A stretch of 64,000 bases of DNA from Prauserella aidingensis (GTDB lineage: Bacteria > Actinomycetota > Actinomycetes > Mycobacteriales > Pseudonocardiaceae), in NCBI RefSeq assembly GCF_024171865.1, contig NZ_JAMTCN010000004.1, forward strand, positions 124,001 through 188,000. The letters are read 5' to 3'. The notes beneath the pieces are model-generated. The model was not told the origin of the DNA. It made no database searches and saw only the letters and a program-made list of their open reading frames with translations. Below are positions 25,448 to 33,825 of this stretch, one piece after another. Position numbers and translations under genes: made by a program. The stretch's first letter is position 1. Every line of letters starts with the position of its first letter.

Positions 25448-26512
25448 TCAGCGCGGCAGGATGCCCGCCACCGCCCCGGCCCCATCGGGCCCGTGGGCGC
25501 CGTCGACGCCGTCGACGCCGTACCGGAGCCGGTCCTGCGCGGACAGCGACGCGGTGATGCCCCGCTGCGCCTCGGGCGGCAACGTGTGCAGGAGCGACAT
25601 CACCCGGTCCTTGCGCCGGATCGCGCCCTGCCGCTCCGGCAGGCCGGGCGTGGGCTGCAACTGGGGGACGACGCCGCGCACGTCGTCGACCGAGCCGTCG
25701 TGGTGCCCCGCGGCGGCATGGGCCTCCTCGCGGGCGATCTGGGCCGAGTCCTTCTCCTCGCTCATGCCGATGGGCCCGCGCACACGGCCGTTGAGGAACT
25801 GCTCGACGACCGGCTCGTCCGAGGTCAGCAGCACCTCACGGGGGCCGAACATCACCAGTTCCTTGCGGAACAGCATGCCGATGTTGTCCGGAACCGTGCG
25901 CGCCACGTTGATGTTGTGCGTGACGATCAGGATCGTCGCGTCGATCTGCGCGTTCAGATCCACCAGCAGCTGCGAGATGTACGCGGTGCGGACCGGGTCG
26001 AGGCCCGAGTCGGGTTCGTCGCAGAGGATGATCTCCGGGTCCAGCACGAGCGCCCGCGCGAGACCCGCGCGTTTGCGCATACCGCCGGAGATCTCGCCGG
26101 GCAGCTTGTCCTCGGCGCCGGACAGTCCGGTCAGCTCGAGCTTCTCGAGCACGATCCTGCGAACCTCGGTCTCCGACTTCTTCGTGTGCTCCCGCAGCGG
26201 GAACGCCACGTTGTCGTAGAGGGTCATCGACCCGAACAGCGCACCGTCCTGGAACAGCACCCCGAACAGCTTGCGCGTCTCGTAGAGCTTGCGCTCCGAA
26301 CACCGCACGATGTCCGTGCCGTCGACCGTGCAGGACCCCTGGTCCGGTTTCAGCAGTCCGATCATCGACTTGAGGAACACCGACTTGCCGGTACCCGACG
26401 GGCCGAGCAGGACCGAGACCTCCCCCGGCGGCAGCGTGAGCGTCACGTCCCGCCAGATCGGCTGCCTGCCGAACGACGTGGACAGGCCTTCGACGACGAC
26501 TTCGGCACCCAC
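25448..26512 (-). CDS. mceG: Mce-system ABC transporter ATPase (MceG/Mkl)
   Basis: 354-residue ATPase. Walker A GPSGTGKS (37-44), signature ISGGMRKRAGLARAL, Walker B IILCDEPDSGLD and the switch VTHN are all intact. Closest in layout to MlaF and to mycobacterial MceG/Mkl, which energise Mce lipid/sterol importers. The C-terminal extension of about 100 residues beyond the ATPase core (from roughly GRVRGPIGM) is the hallmark that separates MceG from other ATPases. No mce or yrbE genes are in the window, as expected for a shared, separately encoded ATPase. The GTG at 26512 has GGAGG upstream. A KstR-type palindrome sits about 40 bp upstream. Confidence 0.93.
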   Translation of the reverse strand: MGAEVVVEGLSTSFGRQPIWRDVTLTLPPGEVSVLLGPSGTGKSVFLKSMIGLLKPDQGSCTVDGTDIVRCSERKLYETRKLFGVLFQDGALFGSMTLYDNVAFPLREHTKKSETEVRRIVLEKLELTGLSGAEDKLPGEISGGMRKRAGLARALVLDPEIILCDEPDSGLDPVRTAYISQLLVDLNAQIDATILIVTHNINVARTVPDNIGMLFRKELVMFGPREVLLTSDEPVVEQFLNGRVRGPIGMSEEKDSAQIAREEAHAAAGHHDGSVDDVRGVVPQLQPTPGLPERQGAIRRKDRVMSLLHTLPPEAQRGITASLSAQDRLRYGVDGVDGAHGPDGAGAVAGILPR

Positions 26513-26550
26513 GTGGCCTCCTCGGAACCGCGCCCCGATGAGCAGTTCAC

Positions 26551-26564
26551 TGGAACATGTTCCA
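26551..26564. promoter_or_regulatory. KstR-type operator upstream of mceG
   Basis: TGGAACATGTTCCA is a perfect 14-bp palindrome that fits TnnAACnnGTTnnA, the motif described for the sterol-responsive TetR regulator KstR in mycobacteria and rhodococci. It ends 39 bp before the mceG start. Regulation of a Mce ATPase by KstR would be logical because sterol-uptake genes belong to that regulon. No kstR gene is in the window. Confidence 0.65.
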
Positions 26565-26638
26565 CCCTGGCATCGCAGCGCAGCCCGGTCAAGTGGAGCG
26601 AATTCCGATTAACCGGAAGCCGGCTCCGCACCGCGGGG

Positions 26639-28057
26639 TCAGTGCAGCAGCAGCGCGACCGGGGTGGCCAGCAGGATCGTCAGCGCCACGCGCTGGAACC
26701 AGATGACGATCATCCGCGGCACGGAGACCGGGATGTCGGTCGCCAGCACGCACGGAACCAGAGCCGAGAAGAACACGATCTCCGAGACACAGACGACCGC
26801 CACGATGAACTTGACCACCGCCGTCGATCCGGCGACCACCAGTGCGGGCAGGAACATCTCGGCGATGCCCACGGCGGCGGCCTTGCCGATCAGCAGCGGC
26901 TCCGGCGCCTGAGCGATCCACGCGAACGGGTAGAAGAGGTAGCCGAGCCAGTCGAACACCGGCGTGTAGGTCGCGAGGACGAGGCCCAGCAAGCCGACCG
27001 ACAGGATCGACGGCAGGATCGCCATGGTCATGCGCAGGCCGGAGGCGACGTTGACCACGATGTTGCGGCCCAGCGACGGCGCCGAGGCCACCGTCGCACG
27101 CGCCTCCTGCCAGGCGAGCGCGAACCGGCGGCCACCGGCGTCCCGTTCCGGCTGCGGGGTCACACCGTCGACGCAGGTGTCGGGAATCCGGGACAGCGGC
27201 GGGATCCGGACCGTCACGGCCGTCACGACGAACGTGATCACCAGCGTGGTCCAGAAGTACGTGTTCCAGCTGCCCATCAGGTCCAGAGTGGACGCCACGA
27301 CCACCATGAACGTCGCCGACACCGTGGAGAATCCGGTCGCGATGATCGCGGCCTCGCGGCCGGTGTACTTGCCCTGCCGATACACCCGGTCGGTGATCAG
27401 CAGGCCCAGCGAGTAACTGCCGACGAACGAGGCGACCGCGTCGATCGCCGACCGCCCCGGGGTCCGCCACACCGGCCGCATGACCGGGCGCAGGAGGACG
27501 CCGATGAATTCGAGCAGGCCGTAGCCGACGAGCAGGGCGAGGAACACCGCGCCGATCGGCACCAGCAGGCCCACCGGGATCACCAGACTGTCCATCAGGA
27601 ACGGCCCCATGTCCTCGTCGAACAGCCACGCCGGGCCGAGGCCGAACACCAGCATGGCGCCGACGACGAAACCTGCCACCTTGGCGATCGAGAACACCAC
27701 CGACATCGCCGACCGGTTCCACGTCCGGGCCGCGAAGGGATGTACCGCGCCCGCGAGGATGATCGCCAGCATCAGGTACGGCAGCGCAGCCGGGATCGCG
27801 ATCTCGACCGCGGTGACCAGGTGGTCCAGCACGATCGAACTCTCGCCACCGATCGAAACCGGCACGAAGAACACGAACGCACCGACGACGCTGTGGACGA
27901 AGAACTTCCACATCGGGACACGGCCGCCGGCGCCGGGGCCCGGAAGGCCGGTACCGCCGCGAGCGGCAGCACTGCCTTCCGGGCCGTGGTCGTCCGGGCC
28001 GTGGTCGTTCGGATCGTCGCCGTGTCGATCGTCGCCGTGTCGCTGTTCGGTCGTCAT
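26639..28057 (-). CDS. YjiH-family nucleoside-recognition-domain membrane protein
   Basis: 472-residue polytopic protein. After a hydrophilic His/Asp-rich N-terminus (repeated HGDD and DHGP) it has about ten hydrophobic helices, starting at WKFFVHSVVGAFVFFVP. SFVGSYSLGLLITDRVY, FSTVSATFMVVVA and VGIAEMFLPALVV are the Gate/nucleoside-recognition-type segments of the YjiH family (COG3314). The family's substrate is unknown; nucleoside or small-solute transport is guessed from the domain name. ATG 28057 has a perfect GGAGGT seven nt upstream. It stands alone between mceG and an ACAD operon. Confidence 0.85.
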   Translation of the reverse strand: MTTEQRHGDDRHGDDPNDHGPDDHGPEGSAAARGGTGLPGPGAGGRVPMWKFFVHSVVGAFVFFVPVSIGGESSIVLDHLVTAVEIAIPAALPYLMLAIILAGAVHPFAARTWNRSAMSVVFSIAKVAGFVVGAMLVFGLGPAWLFDEDMGPFLMDSLVIPVGLLVPIGAVFLALLVGYGLLEFIGVLLRPVMRPVWRTPGRSAIDAVASFVGSYSLGLLITDRVYRQGKYTGREAAIIATGFSTVSATFMVVVASTLDLMGSWNTYFWTTLVITFVVTAVTVRIPPLSRIPDTCVDGVTPQPERDAGGRRFALAWQEARATVASAPSLGRNIVVNVASGLRMTMAILPSILSVGLLGLVLATYTPVFDWLGYLFYPFAWIAQAPEPLLIGKAAAVGIAEMFLPALVVAGSTAVVKFIVAVVCVSEIVFFSALVPCVLATDIPVSVPRMIVIWFQRVALTILLATPVALLLH

Positions 28058-28156
28058 CCGCCACCTCCTTCGGTGGCAGGCAGCGTCGCACCACACCGTT
28101 CCGGCCTGAACAGGCCACACCGACGAACAGTCTCGGATCTCAGACCCGCAGGAGCC

Positions 28157-28200
28157 GAGCCCGGCCCTCCGCGTTGTCGAGCCCGGCCCTACGCGTTGTT
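28157..28200. repeat. 22-bp tandem duplication at an ACAD 3' end
   Basis: Two adjacent 22-bp units (28157-28178 and 28179-28200), each starting GAGCCCGGCCCT, differ at two positions. The right-hand unit contains the last codons and TAG stop of the ACAD at 28189. It looks like a recent local duplication of the gene's end. Confidence 0.65.
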
Positions 28201-29346
28201 GAGCAGAGCGCTGGGTGCCCGCAGCGCGGACTCCGAGGCGACCGCCCTGCGCCGGGCCGCCGCCAGGCCACCGAAGCTCTCGGTGATCGCGGCCAGCCGC
28301 GCCGCGTGGTGGGCGACCTCGGCCTCGTAGGTCATGCCGATACCGCCGTGCAGCTGCACCGCCTCCTCGGCCACCGCCGTCGCCGTGTCGCCGACGAACA
28401 CGAACGCGTCGTCGGCGATCGCGGGGAGGTCGACGTCCGCACCACCGTCGATCGCCTCGACCGTCGCCGTGGCCCACAGCGCCATCGACCGTGCCAGTTC
28501 GACACGGGCGTACATGTCGGACGCGCGGTGCACGAGCGCCTGGAACGTCGCCAGCGGGACACCGAACTGTTTGCGGTTCTTGAGGTACTCGACGGTGTGG
28601 CCGAGCGCCGACTCCATCAGCCCGACGGCCTCGGCCAGCACGGCCACACGCGCCCGCGCGACCGCGGTGTGCCACGCGGCCGTGGCGTCGGTGCCGGTCG
28701 TGCCGAGCAGCGTGGCCGGCGTCCCCGCGAACTCGACCTGCGAGGCACGACTCCAGTCGGCGCTGCGCCCGTCGGCCCGGGTGATGCCCGCGGCGGCCGC
28801 GTCCACGACGTACACGCCCGTCGTGTCCCCGTCCACGGCCGTGACCAGCAGCGTCGAGGCCTGGTCCGCGTGCCGCACCGGTGCCTTCACACCGGAGAGG
28901 ACCACCGACCCGTCGCCGGAGTGGGCGGCCGCCACCGACGGCGCGCTCCCCCACGGCCTGCGGGGTTCGGCGTGGGCGACGGCGATCGTCGTGGCGCCCT
29001 CGGCGAGGGCGGGCAGCCACTGCTTGGCCTGCTCCTCGGTGCCCAGCGCGGCGATCAGCCACGACGGCAGGAACACGCCGTCCAGCAGCGGTTCGGCCGC
29101 GGCGTGCTTGCCCATCGCTTCCAGCGTCGCGTACACCTCGACCGGCCCTGCGCCGACGCCGCCGTGGTCGCCGTCGATCGTCAACCCGGTCAACCCCAGC
29201 TCGGCCAGGGTGTTCCACACGTCGTCGTTCCAGCCACGTTCGGTGCTGGTCGCCTCGCCGCGGGCGCCCGCCGGGTAGCCGCGCCCCACGGCCGCGTCGA
29301 CGGTCTCGAACAGCAGCTTCTGGTCTTCGTTGAACTCGAGATTCAT
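28189..29346 (-). CDS. acyl-CoA dehydrogenase (small-subunit type)
   Basis: 385-residue ACAD beginning MNLEFNEDQKLLFETV. The flavin motifs are weak (AHAEPRRPWGSAP in place of TEPxxGSD), and the C-terminal VQLHGGIGMTYEAEVAHH lacks a GGTNEIQ segment. This is typical of the non-catalytic partner of a heterotetrameric ACAD. The gene starts 16 nt after the stop of the ACAD at 29363, its presumed partner. ATG 29346 is chosen from the family start. The stop codon lies within a 22-bp tandem duplication. Confidence 0.85.
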   Translation of the reverse strand: MNLEFNEDQKLLFETVDAAVGRGYPAGARGEATSTERGWNDDVWNTLAELGLTGLTIDGDHGGVGAGPVEVYATLEAMGKHAAAEPLLDGVFLPSWLIAALGTEEQAKQWLPALAEGATTIAVAHAEPRRPWGSAPSVAAAHSGDGSVVLSGVKAPVRHADQASTLLVTAVDGDTTGVYVVDAAAAGITRADGRSADWSRASQVEFAGTPATLLGTTGTDATAAWHTAVARARVAVLAEAVGLMESALGHTVEYLKNRKQFGVPLATFQALVHRASDMYARVELARSMALWATATVEAIDGGADVDLPAIADDAFVFVGDTATAVAEEAVQLHGGIGMTYEAEVAHHAARLAAITESFGGLAAARRRAVASESALRAPSALLNNA

Positions 29347-29362
29347 CGCCTATGCGCCCTTC

Positions 29363-30547
29363 TCACAGTCCCAGGATGGTCTTGGCGATCACGCCGCGCT
29401 GGATCTCGTTGGAGCCACCGAAGATCGACAGCTTGCGCTGGTTGAGGTACTGCGCCGCGGCGATCGTCGCGGCGTCGTCGGCGTGCAGCGACTCACCCGC
29501 GTCACCGTCCGGAGGCAGCAACATGCTGTCGTCACCCGCCGCACGCATGCGGAGCTTGCTCAACTCCTGCAGCGCCTTCGTGCCCTCCATCTTCAGCAGC
29601 GACGACACGGGGCTGGCCTGTCCGTTCTCCGACGCGCCGGTCACGCGGAGCTGCGTGGCCTCCAGCGCCAGCAGCGTCGTCCGCGCGCTGTGCATGGACG
29701 TGCGGAACTGCGGGTCGTCGGCGAGCGTGCCGCTCTCGGTCGGGATGCCGGCTGCCGCCTCGGCGAGGTCGGCGAAGACGCGCTGGCTCGTGCCGACCTG
29801 GGCGATGCCGTTACGTTCGTTGCCGAGCAGGAACTTGGCGTAACTCCAGCCCTTGTTCTCCTCGCCGACGAGATTCTCGACCGGCACACGCACGTTGTCG
29901 AAGAAGAACTCGTTGACCTCTTCGCTGCCGTCGACGAGCGTGATCGGGCGGCGTTCGATCCCCGGCGTGGTCATGTCGAGCAGCAGGAACGACAGGCCCT
30001 GCTGTTTGCGCGGCGCGTCCGGGTCGGTGCGGGCGAGCACGAACATCCAGTCGCCGTACTGGCCGAGCGTCGTCCATGTCTTCTGGCCGTTGAGAACGTA
30101 GACGTCGCCCTCGCGGCGCGCGGTCGTGCGGAGCGAGGCCAGGTCGGAACCGGCCTCGGGCTCGGAGAAGCCCTGCGACCACCAGATGTCGAGGTTCGCG
30201 GTCGCGGGCAGGAACTGCCGCTTCTGCTCCTCGCTGCCGAACTCGGCGATGATCGGGCCGACCATGCTCACGTTGAACGCCAGCGGCTGCGGAACCGAGT
30301 TGCGCTGGAGCTCCGAGGCGTAGATGTGCGACTGCGTCGGCGTCCAGCCCTTGCCGCCCCATGCGACGGGCCAGTGCGGGACCGCGAGGCCGTGGGCGTT
30401 GAGGATGCGCTGAGTGGTGACGATGTCGTCGTGGGTCGTGCGGCTCAGCGCGTTGCGCCTGCGGATGTCCTCGGGGATCTCACGCGTGAACACCTCCCGC
30501 ACACCGTCCCGGAATGCGATGTCCTCGCGGGACAACTCCAGATCCAT
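29363..30547 (-). CDS. acyl-CoA dehydrogenase (large-subunit type)
   Basis: 394-residue ACAD. GFSEPEAGSDLASLRT and LNGQKTWTTLGQYGDW mark the flavin domain, and IFGGSNEIQRGVIAKTILGL the C-terminus. The medium-chain-type Glu position is Gly; the base probably lies on another helix, as in mycobacterial FadE catalytic subunits. It resembles the FadE subunits that pair with a shorter partner, here the gene at 28189. ATG 30547 is preceded by GGAGAC. The two genes form a compact operon of their own; the 120 bp to the lysR stop upstream hold no gene. Confidence 0.9.
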   Translation of the reverse strand: MDLELSREDIAFRDGVREVFTREIPEDIRRRNALSRTTHDDIVTTQRILNAHGLAVPHWPVAWGGKGWTPTQSHIYASELQRNSVPQPLAFNVSMVGPIIAEFGSEEQKRQFLPATANLDIWWSQGFSEPEAGSDLASLRTTARREGDVYVLNGQKTWTTLGQYGDWMFVLARTDPDAPRKQQGLSFLLLDMTTPGIERRPITLVDGSEEVNEFFFDNVRVPVENLVGEENKGWSYAKFLLGNERNGIAQVGTSQRVFADLAEAAAGIPTESGTLADDPQFRTSMHSARTTLLALEATQLRVTGASENGQASPVSSLLKMEGTKALQELSKLRMRAAGDDSMLLPPDGDAGESLHADDAATIAAAQYLNQRKLSIFGGSNEIQRGVIAKTILGL

Positions 30548-30667
30548 GCAGTCTCCGTTCTCTCCGTCGTCGGCTCACGCAACGGTCAACCCACGCCGCT
30601 GTCGAGCGGCGCCCCCGCGACTCTACGACCGATCGTCCGACTCCGGACACCGGCGCACGCCCGGCGT

Positions 30668-31633
30668 TCACCCGATGCCGGGCCACCGCCCCTCCGCGGC
30701 GAGCCGCTCGGTGACCTCGACGACACCGCGCCGCACCGCGACGACCGCCTCCCGCGGTTCGTAGGACTCGCTCGTGGTCCGGATCGCCACGTACCGCCGC
30801 AGGCCCGGTTCGACGATGCGGCGGACACCGAGGTCACCCGCTCCGCCGCCGTACTCCCCGCCTCCGCCGTGCTGTTCTCCGGCTCCGCCGTGTCCGGGGA
30901 CGACCGATAACGGCAGGATCGTGCACGCCCGCCCACCCTGCGCGATCCGCAGCATCGTGCCGAGCGATTCGACGTCGCCGACGACGGCGGGACGCACCCC
31001 CGCGGCGGCGAACGTGCGGTCGATGAGTGCGCGCAGATGACTGTTCGGACCGGGGGTGACGAGCGGCACGGCATACAGGTCGGCCAGTGCGACCTCGTGA
31101 TCCGACGGCGGCCGCGGCTCGGGCCGGCCCACCAGGTAGAGCTCCTCCGAGTACAGCGGCACCTCGCCCGGCCGTGGCGCGTCGTCCTCACGGAACACCG
31201 CGGCCAGGTCGAGCCTGCCCGCCAGCAGCAGCTCGTGGATGTAGCCGCTCATCGACTCGAACAGCTGCAGGTGGATCCACGGATAGTGGCGCGTGACCCA
31301 GTCGAACAGGGCCGGGGCGAGCCGCGCGGCGACCGTGGTGGGCAGGCCGACCGCGACCGGCCCGTGCACCCGGTCGCGATGGTCGGCGACGTCGTGGGCG
31401 AGCCGGTCGAACTGCCGCACGAGTTGCTGGGCGTCCCGGTACAGGGCGGTGCCGGTGGGTGTCGGACGCACGCCCCGTGGACCGCGGACCAGCAACTGCA
31501 CCCCGAGCCGGGTCTCCAGCTGCGTCATGCGCTGGCTCAGCGCGGGCTGCGACACGTGCAGGCGGTGCGCGGCCGTGGACAGGCTGCCCGCCTCCACCAC
31601 GCCGATGAAGTCCCGTAAGTGCGCGATGTCCAC
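30668..31633 (-). CDS. LysR-family regulator
   Basis: 321-residue LysR protein. The N-terminal helix-turn-helix is FIGVVEAGSLSTAAHRLHVS followed by QPALSQRMTQLE. The periplasmic-binding-like effector domain carries an unusual Gly-rich insertion at about residues 247-269 (GHGGAGEQHGGGGEYGGG), in a loop of the second lobe. The GTG at 31633 lies 24 bp after the CitE-like gene stop, same strand, so it seems to be the last gene of the GntP/CoA-transferase/lyase operon and may control it through the palindrome at 35482. It may equally control the ACAD pair downstream. Confidence 0.9.
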   Translation of the reverse strand: MDIAHLRDFIGVVEAGSLSTAAHRLHVSQPALSQRMTQLETRLGVQLLVRGPRGVRPTPTGTALYRDAQQLVRQFDRLAHDVADHRDRVHGPVAVGLPTTVAARLAPALFDWVTRHYPWIHLQLFESMSGYIHELLLAGRLDLAAVFREDDAPRPGEVPLYSEELYLVGRPEPRPPSDHEVALADLYAVPLVTPGPNSHLRALIDRTFAAAGVRPAVVGDVESLGTMLRIAQGGRACTILPLSVVPGHGGAGEQHGGGGEYGGGAGDLGVRRIVEPGLRRYVAIRTTSESYEPREAVVAVRRGVVEVTERLAAEGRWPGIG

Positions 31634-31657
31634 GTAGCCGCCCCGTCGCCGACCGCC

Positions 31658-32485
31658 TCAGTTACCGTCCTGCCGCCGTCGCCGGGCGATCCGCCGCGCC
31701 CGTTCGACGACAGGCCGGTCGATCATCTCACCGTCGACCATCACCGCGCCCTCCGACTCGACGGCGAGTACGCGCTGCGCCCACGCAAGCTCCTCGGCCG
31801 AGGGGGCGAACGCGGCATGCACGAGCGGCACCTGCGTGGGGTGGATGCACAACTTGCCGCCGAACCCCCAGGCGAGTGCCCGCTCGGCGGAACGGCTCAC
31901 CGCGTCGGCGTCCCGGATCGCGGTACTGACGCCGTCCACCGGCTGCGGCAGCCCGTGGACCGCCGACCACCTGACGAGATCGCTGCGCGCGGTGTCGAGG
32001 GCGCCGTCGGCGCTCACGCCGAGATCGAGCGCCAGGTCGACGCTGCCGAACAGGAGCCGCACGGTGCCGGCCGCGCCCGCGATGTCGGCGACGGACACCA
32101 GGCCGCGTGCGGTCTCGACCAGCGGCAGCACCGCCGCGCCCGAGGCATCCGCGGCCGTCCGGACGTCGTCGGCGCTCTCGGCCTTGGGCAGCACCACCGC
32201 GTCCGGGCCGAGCCGACGGCAGGCCGCCAGGTCGGCGTCGGCGTGCTCGGTGCGCAGGTCGTTGACACGCACCACGACGCCACCGTCGTCGCCCGGCCAG
32301 TGCCGGGCCAGTGCGTCCCTGGCGGCGGCCTTCTCCCCCGGGCCGACGGCGTCCTCGAGGTCGATCACCACCGCGTCCGCACCGGCGGCCATGGCCCTGC
32401 CGAACCGGTCGGGCCTGGAGGCCGGGACGAACAGCCAGCTCACCGCCTCCGCGAGCGCCGTCGTCTGCTCGTCACCGTCGCTCAT
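31658..32485 (-). CDS. CitE-like CoA-ester lyase (HpcH/HpaI family)
   Basis: 275-residue TIM-barrel lyase. WLFVPASRPDRF, AVVIDLEDAVGPGEK, the metal-site Glu in LPLVETARGLV and Asp in LLFGSVDLALDLG, and GGKLCIHPTQV are all present. The family cleaves malyl-, citramalyl- or 3-hydroxyacyl-CoA esters by retro-Claisen/aldol chemistry. With the CoA-transferase upstream (32608) and the GntP permease it suggests import of a hydroxy-acid, CoA activation, and cleavage to acetyl-CoA plus a 2-oxo acid. ATG 32485 has GGAGGA six nt upstream. Confidence 0.88.
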   Translation of the reverse strand: MSDGDEQTTALAEAVSWLFVPASRPDRFGRAMAAGADAVVIDLEDAVGPGEKAAARDALARHWPGDDGGVVVRVNDLRTEHADADLAACRRLGPDAVVLPKAESADDVRTAADASGAAVLPLVETARGLVSVADIAGAAGTVRLLFGSVDLALDLGVSADGALDTARSDLVRWSAVHGLPQPVDGVSTAIRDADAVSRSAERALAWGFGGKLCIHPTQVPLVHAAFAPSAEELAWAQRVLAVESEGAVMVDGEMIDRPVVERARRIARRRRQDGN

Positions 32486-32607
32486 CACTGTCCTCCGCAC
32501 CGCCTGCCGATTCCCCGCCCGGACGGACAGGGTTCGCCGTCGCGGGCCGGGACTTCCCCGGTCCCGTCACCGTGCCCGCCCGTGGTCCCGTCGTCGCGGG
32601 CGAGTCG

Positions 32608-33783
32608 TCACGCCACACCGTCGGCGACCAGCCCGTCGATCTCGTCGGCCGCCATCCCGAGTTCGCCCAGGATCGGCCGCGTGTGCTCGCCGAGCGCGGG
32701 CACCGGGTCCATCCTCGGCGCGGGGTCGGTGAGGCCCGGCGGCGCGGTCGCAGGCACCGGCCCCGCGGGCGTCGCCACCTCGTGCCACCGGCCGCGCGCC
32801 TCCAACTGCGGGTGCTGCCACACCTCGCCCACGGTGTTGACCCGCGCGTTGGCGACCGGGATCTCGTCCAACAACGCCATCGCGGCGTCGCTCGGCAGCT
32901 CGGCGAACCGGCCGGAGACGATCGCACCCAGCGCGTCACGGTGGGCGTTGCGGTCGGCGTTGGTGGCGTAGTCCGGATGATCGGCCAGCTCCGGACGCGC
33001 GAGGAACCGTGCACAGAACGACCGCCACTCGCGCTCGTTCTGGACGGCCATCATGACGACCTTGCCGTCGCCCGCGGTGAACGGGCCGTACGGGTAGATC
33101 GTCGCGTGCGCCGCACCGGCCCGCGGTGGTGGCTCGGCACCGTCGTAGGCGTAGTACAGCGGAAATCCCATCCACTCCACAGTGGATTCCAGCATCGAGA
33201 CGTCGATGTGCGTGCCGACGCCCGTACGCCCGCGTTCCAGCAGCGCAGCCAGCACGGAGCTGTAGGCGTACATACCGGCGGCGATGTCGGACACCGAGAT
33301 GCCCACCTTCGCCGCTTCGTCGGGCGTACCGGTGACCGACACGAGGCCCGCCTCACTCTGCACCAACAGGTCGTAGGCCTTGCTCGTCTCGTACGGTCCC
33401 GGCGAGCCGTACCCGGAGACGTCGCAGACGATGAGCCGCGGGTCGCGCTCCCGCAGCGCCTCCGCCCCGAGTCCGGCCCGCTCCGCCGCGCCGGGTGCCA
33501 GGTTCTGGATGAACACGTCCGCCCCGTCGAGGAGCGTGCGCAACGCCGCCATGCCCCGCTCGTCCTTGATGTCGAGGGTGAGTGACTCCTTGTTCCGGTT
33601 CACCCACACGAAGTGGGAGCTCAGTCCCCGCACACGCGAATCGTAGGCACGGGCGAAATCCCCGACTCCGGGACGTTCCACTTTGATCACCCGGGCACCC
33701 AGGTCGGCCAGCTGCCTGCTCGCGTACGGAGCGGCGATGGCCTGTTCGAGCGACACGACGGTCACGCCTCGGAGCGGTTGCAT
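32608..33783 (-). CDS. type III CoA-transferase (CaiB/BaiF family)
   Basis: 391-residue family III CoA-transferase that moves CoA from a donor thioester to an organic acid. The catalytic Asp is conserved as Asp138 in GYGSPGPYETSKAYDLLVQS. VIKVERPGVGDFAR and FIQNLAPGAAERAGL are standard CoA-binding segments. ATG 33783 follows AAAGGGACAGG. It is 42 bp downstream of the GntP permease and 122 bp upstream of the CitE-like lyase. That trio resembles citramalate/itaconate-type dissimilation modules, but no hydratase is present here, so a hydroxy-acid substrate is more likely than an unsaturated one. Confidence 0.9.
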   Translation of the reverse strand: MQPLRGVTVVSLEQAIAAPYASRQLADLGARVIKVERPGVGDFARAYDSRVRGLSSHFVWVNRNKESLTLDIKDERGMAALRTLLDGADVFIQNLAPGAAERAGLGAEALRERDPRLIVCDVSGYGSPGPYETSKAYDLLVQSEAGLVSVTGTPDEAAKVGISVSDIAAGMYAYSSVLAALLERGRTGVGTHIDVSMLESTVEWMGFPLYYAYDGAEPPPRAGAAHATIYPYGPFTAGDGKVVMMAVQNEREWRSFCARFLARPELADHPDYATNADRNAHRDALGAIVSGRFAELPSDAAMALLDEIPVANARVNTVGEVWQHPQLEARGRWHEVATPAGPVPATAPPGLTDPAPRMDPVPALGEHTRPILGELGMAADEIDGLVADGVA

Positions 33784-33825
33784 ACCTGTCCCTTTCACTG
33801 TCGGCCACCGGATCCCGGCGGCACC

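Noticed and set aside
28104-28117. GGCCT-GAAC-AGGCC hairpin as a terminator for the ACAD pair
   Set aside because: A five-base stem is common by chance in such GC-rich DNA and no T-run follows.
33176-33188. TCCACAGTGGA palindrome shared with the gap at 61819
   Set aside because: One copy is within coding sequence and the match is short; chance is likely.
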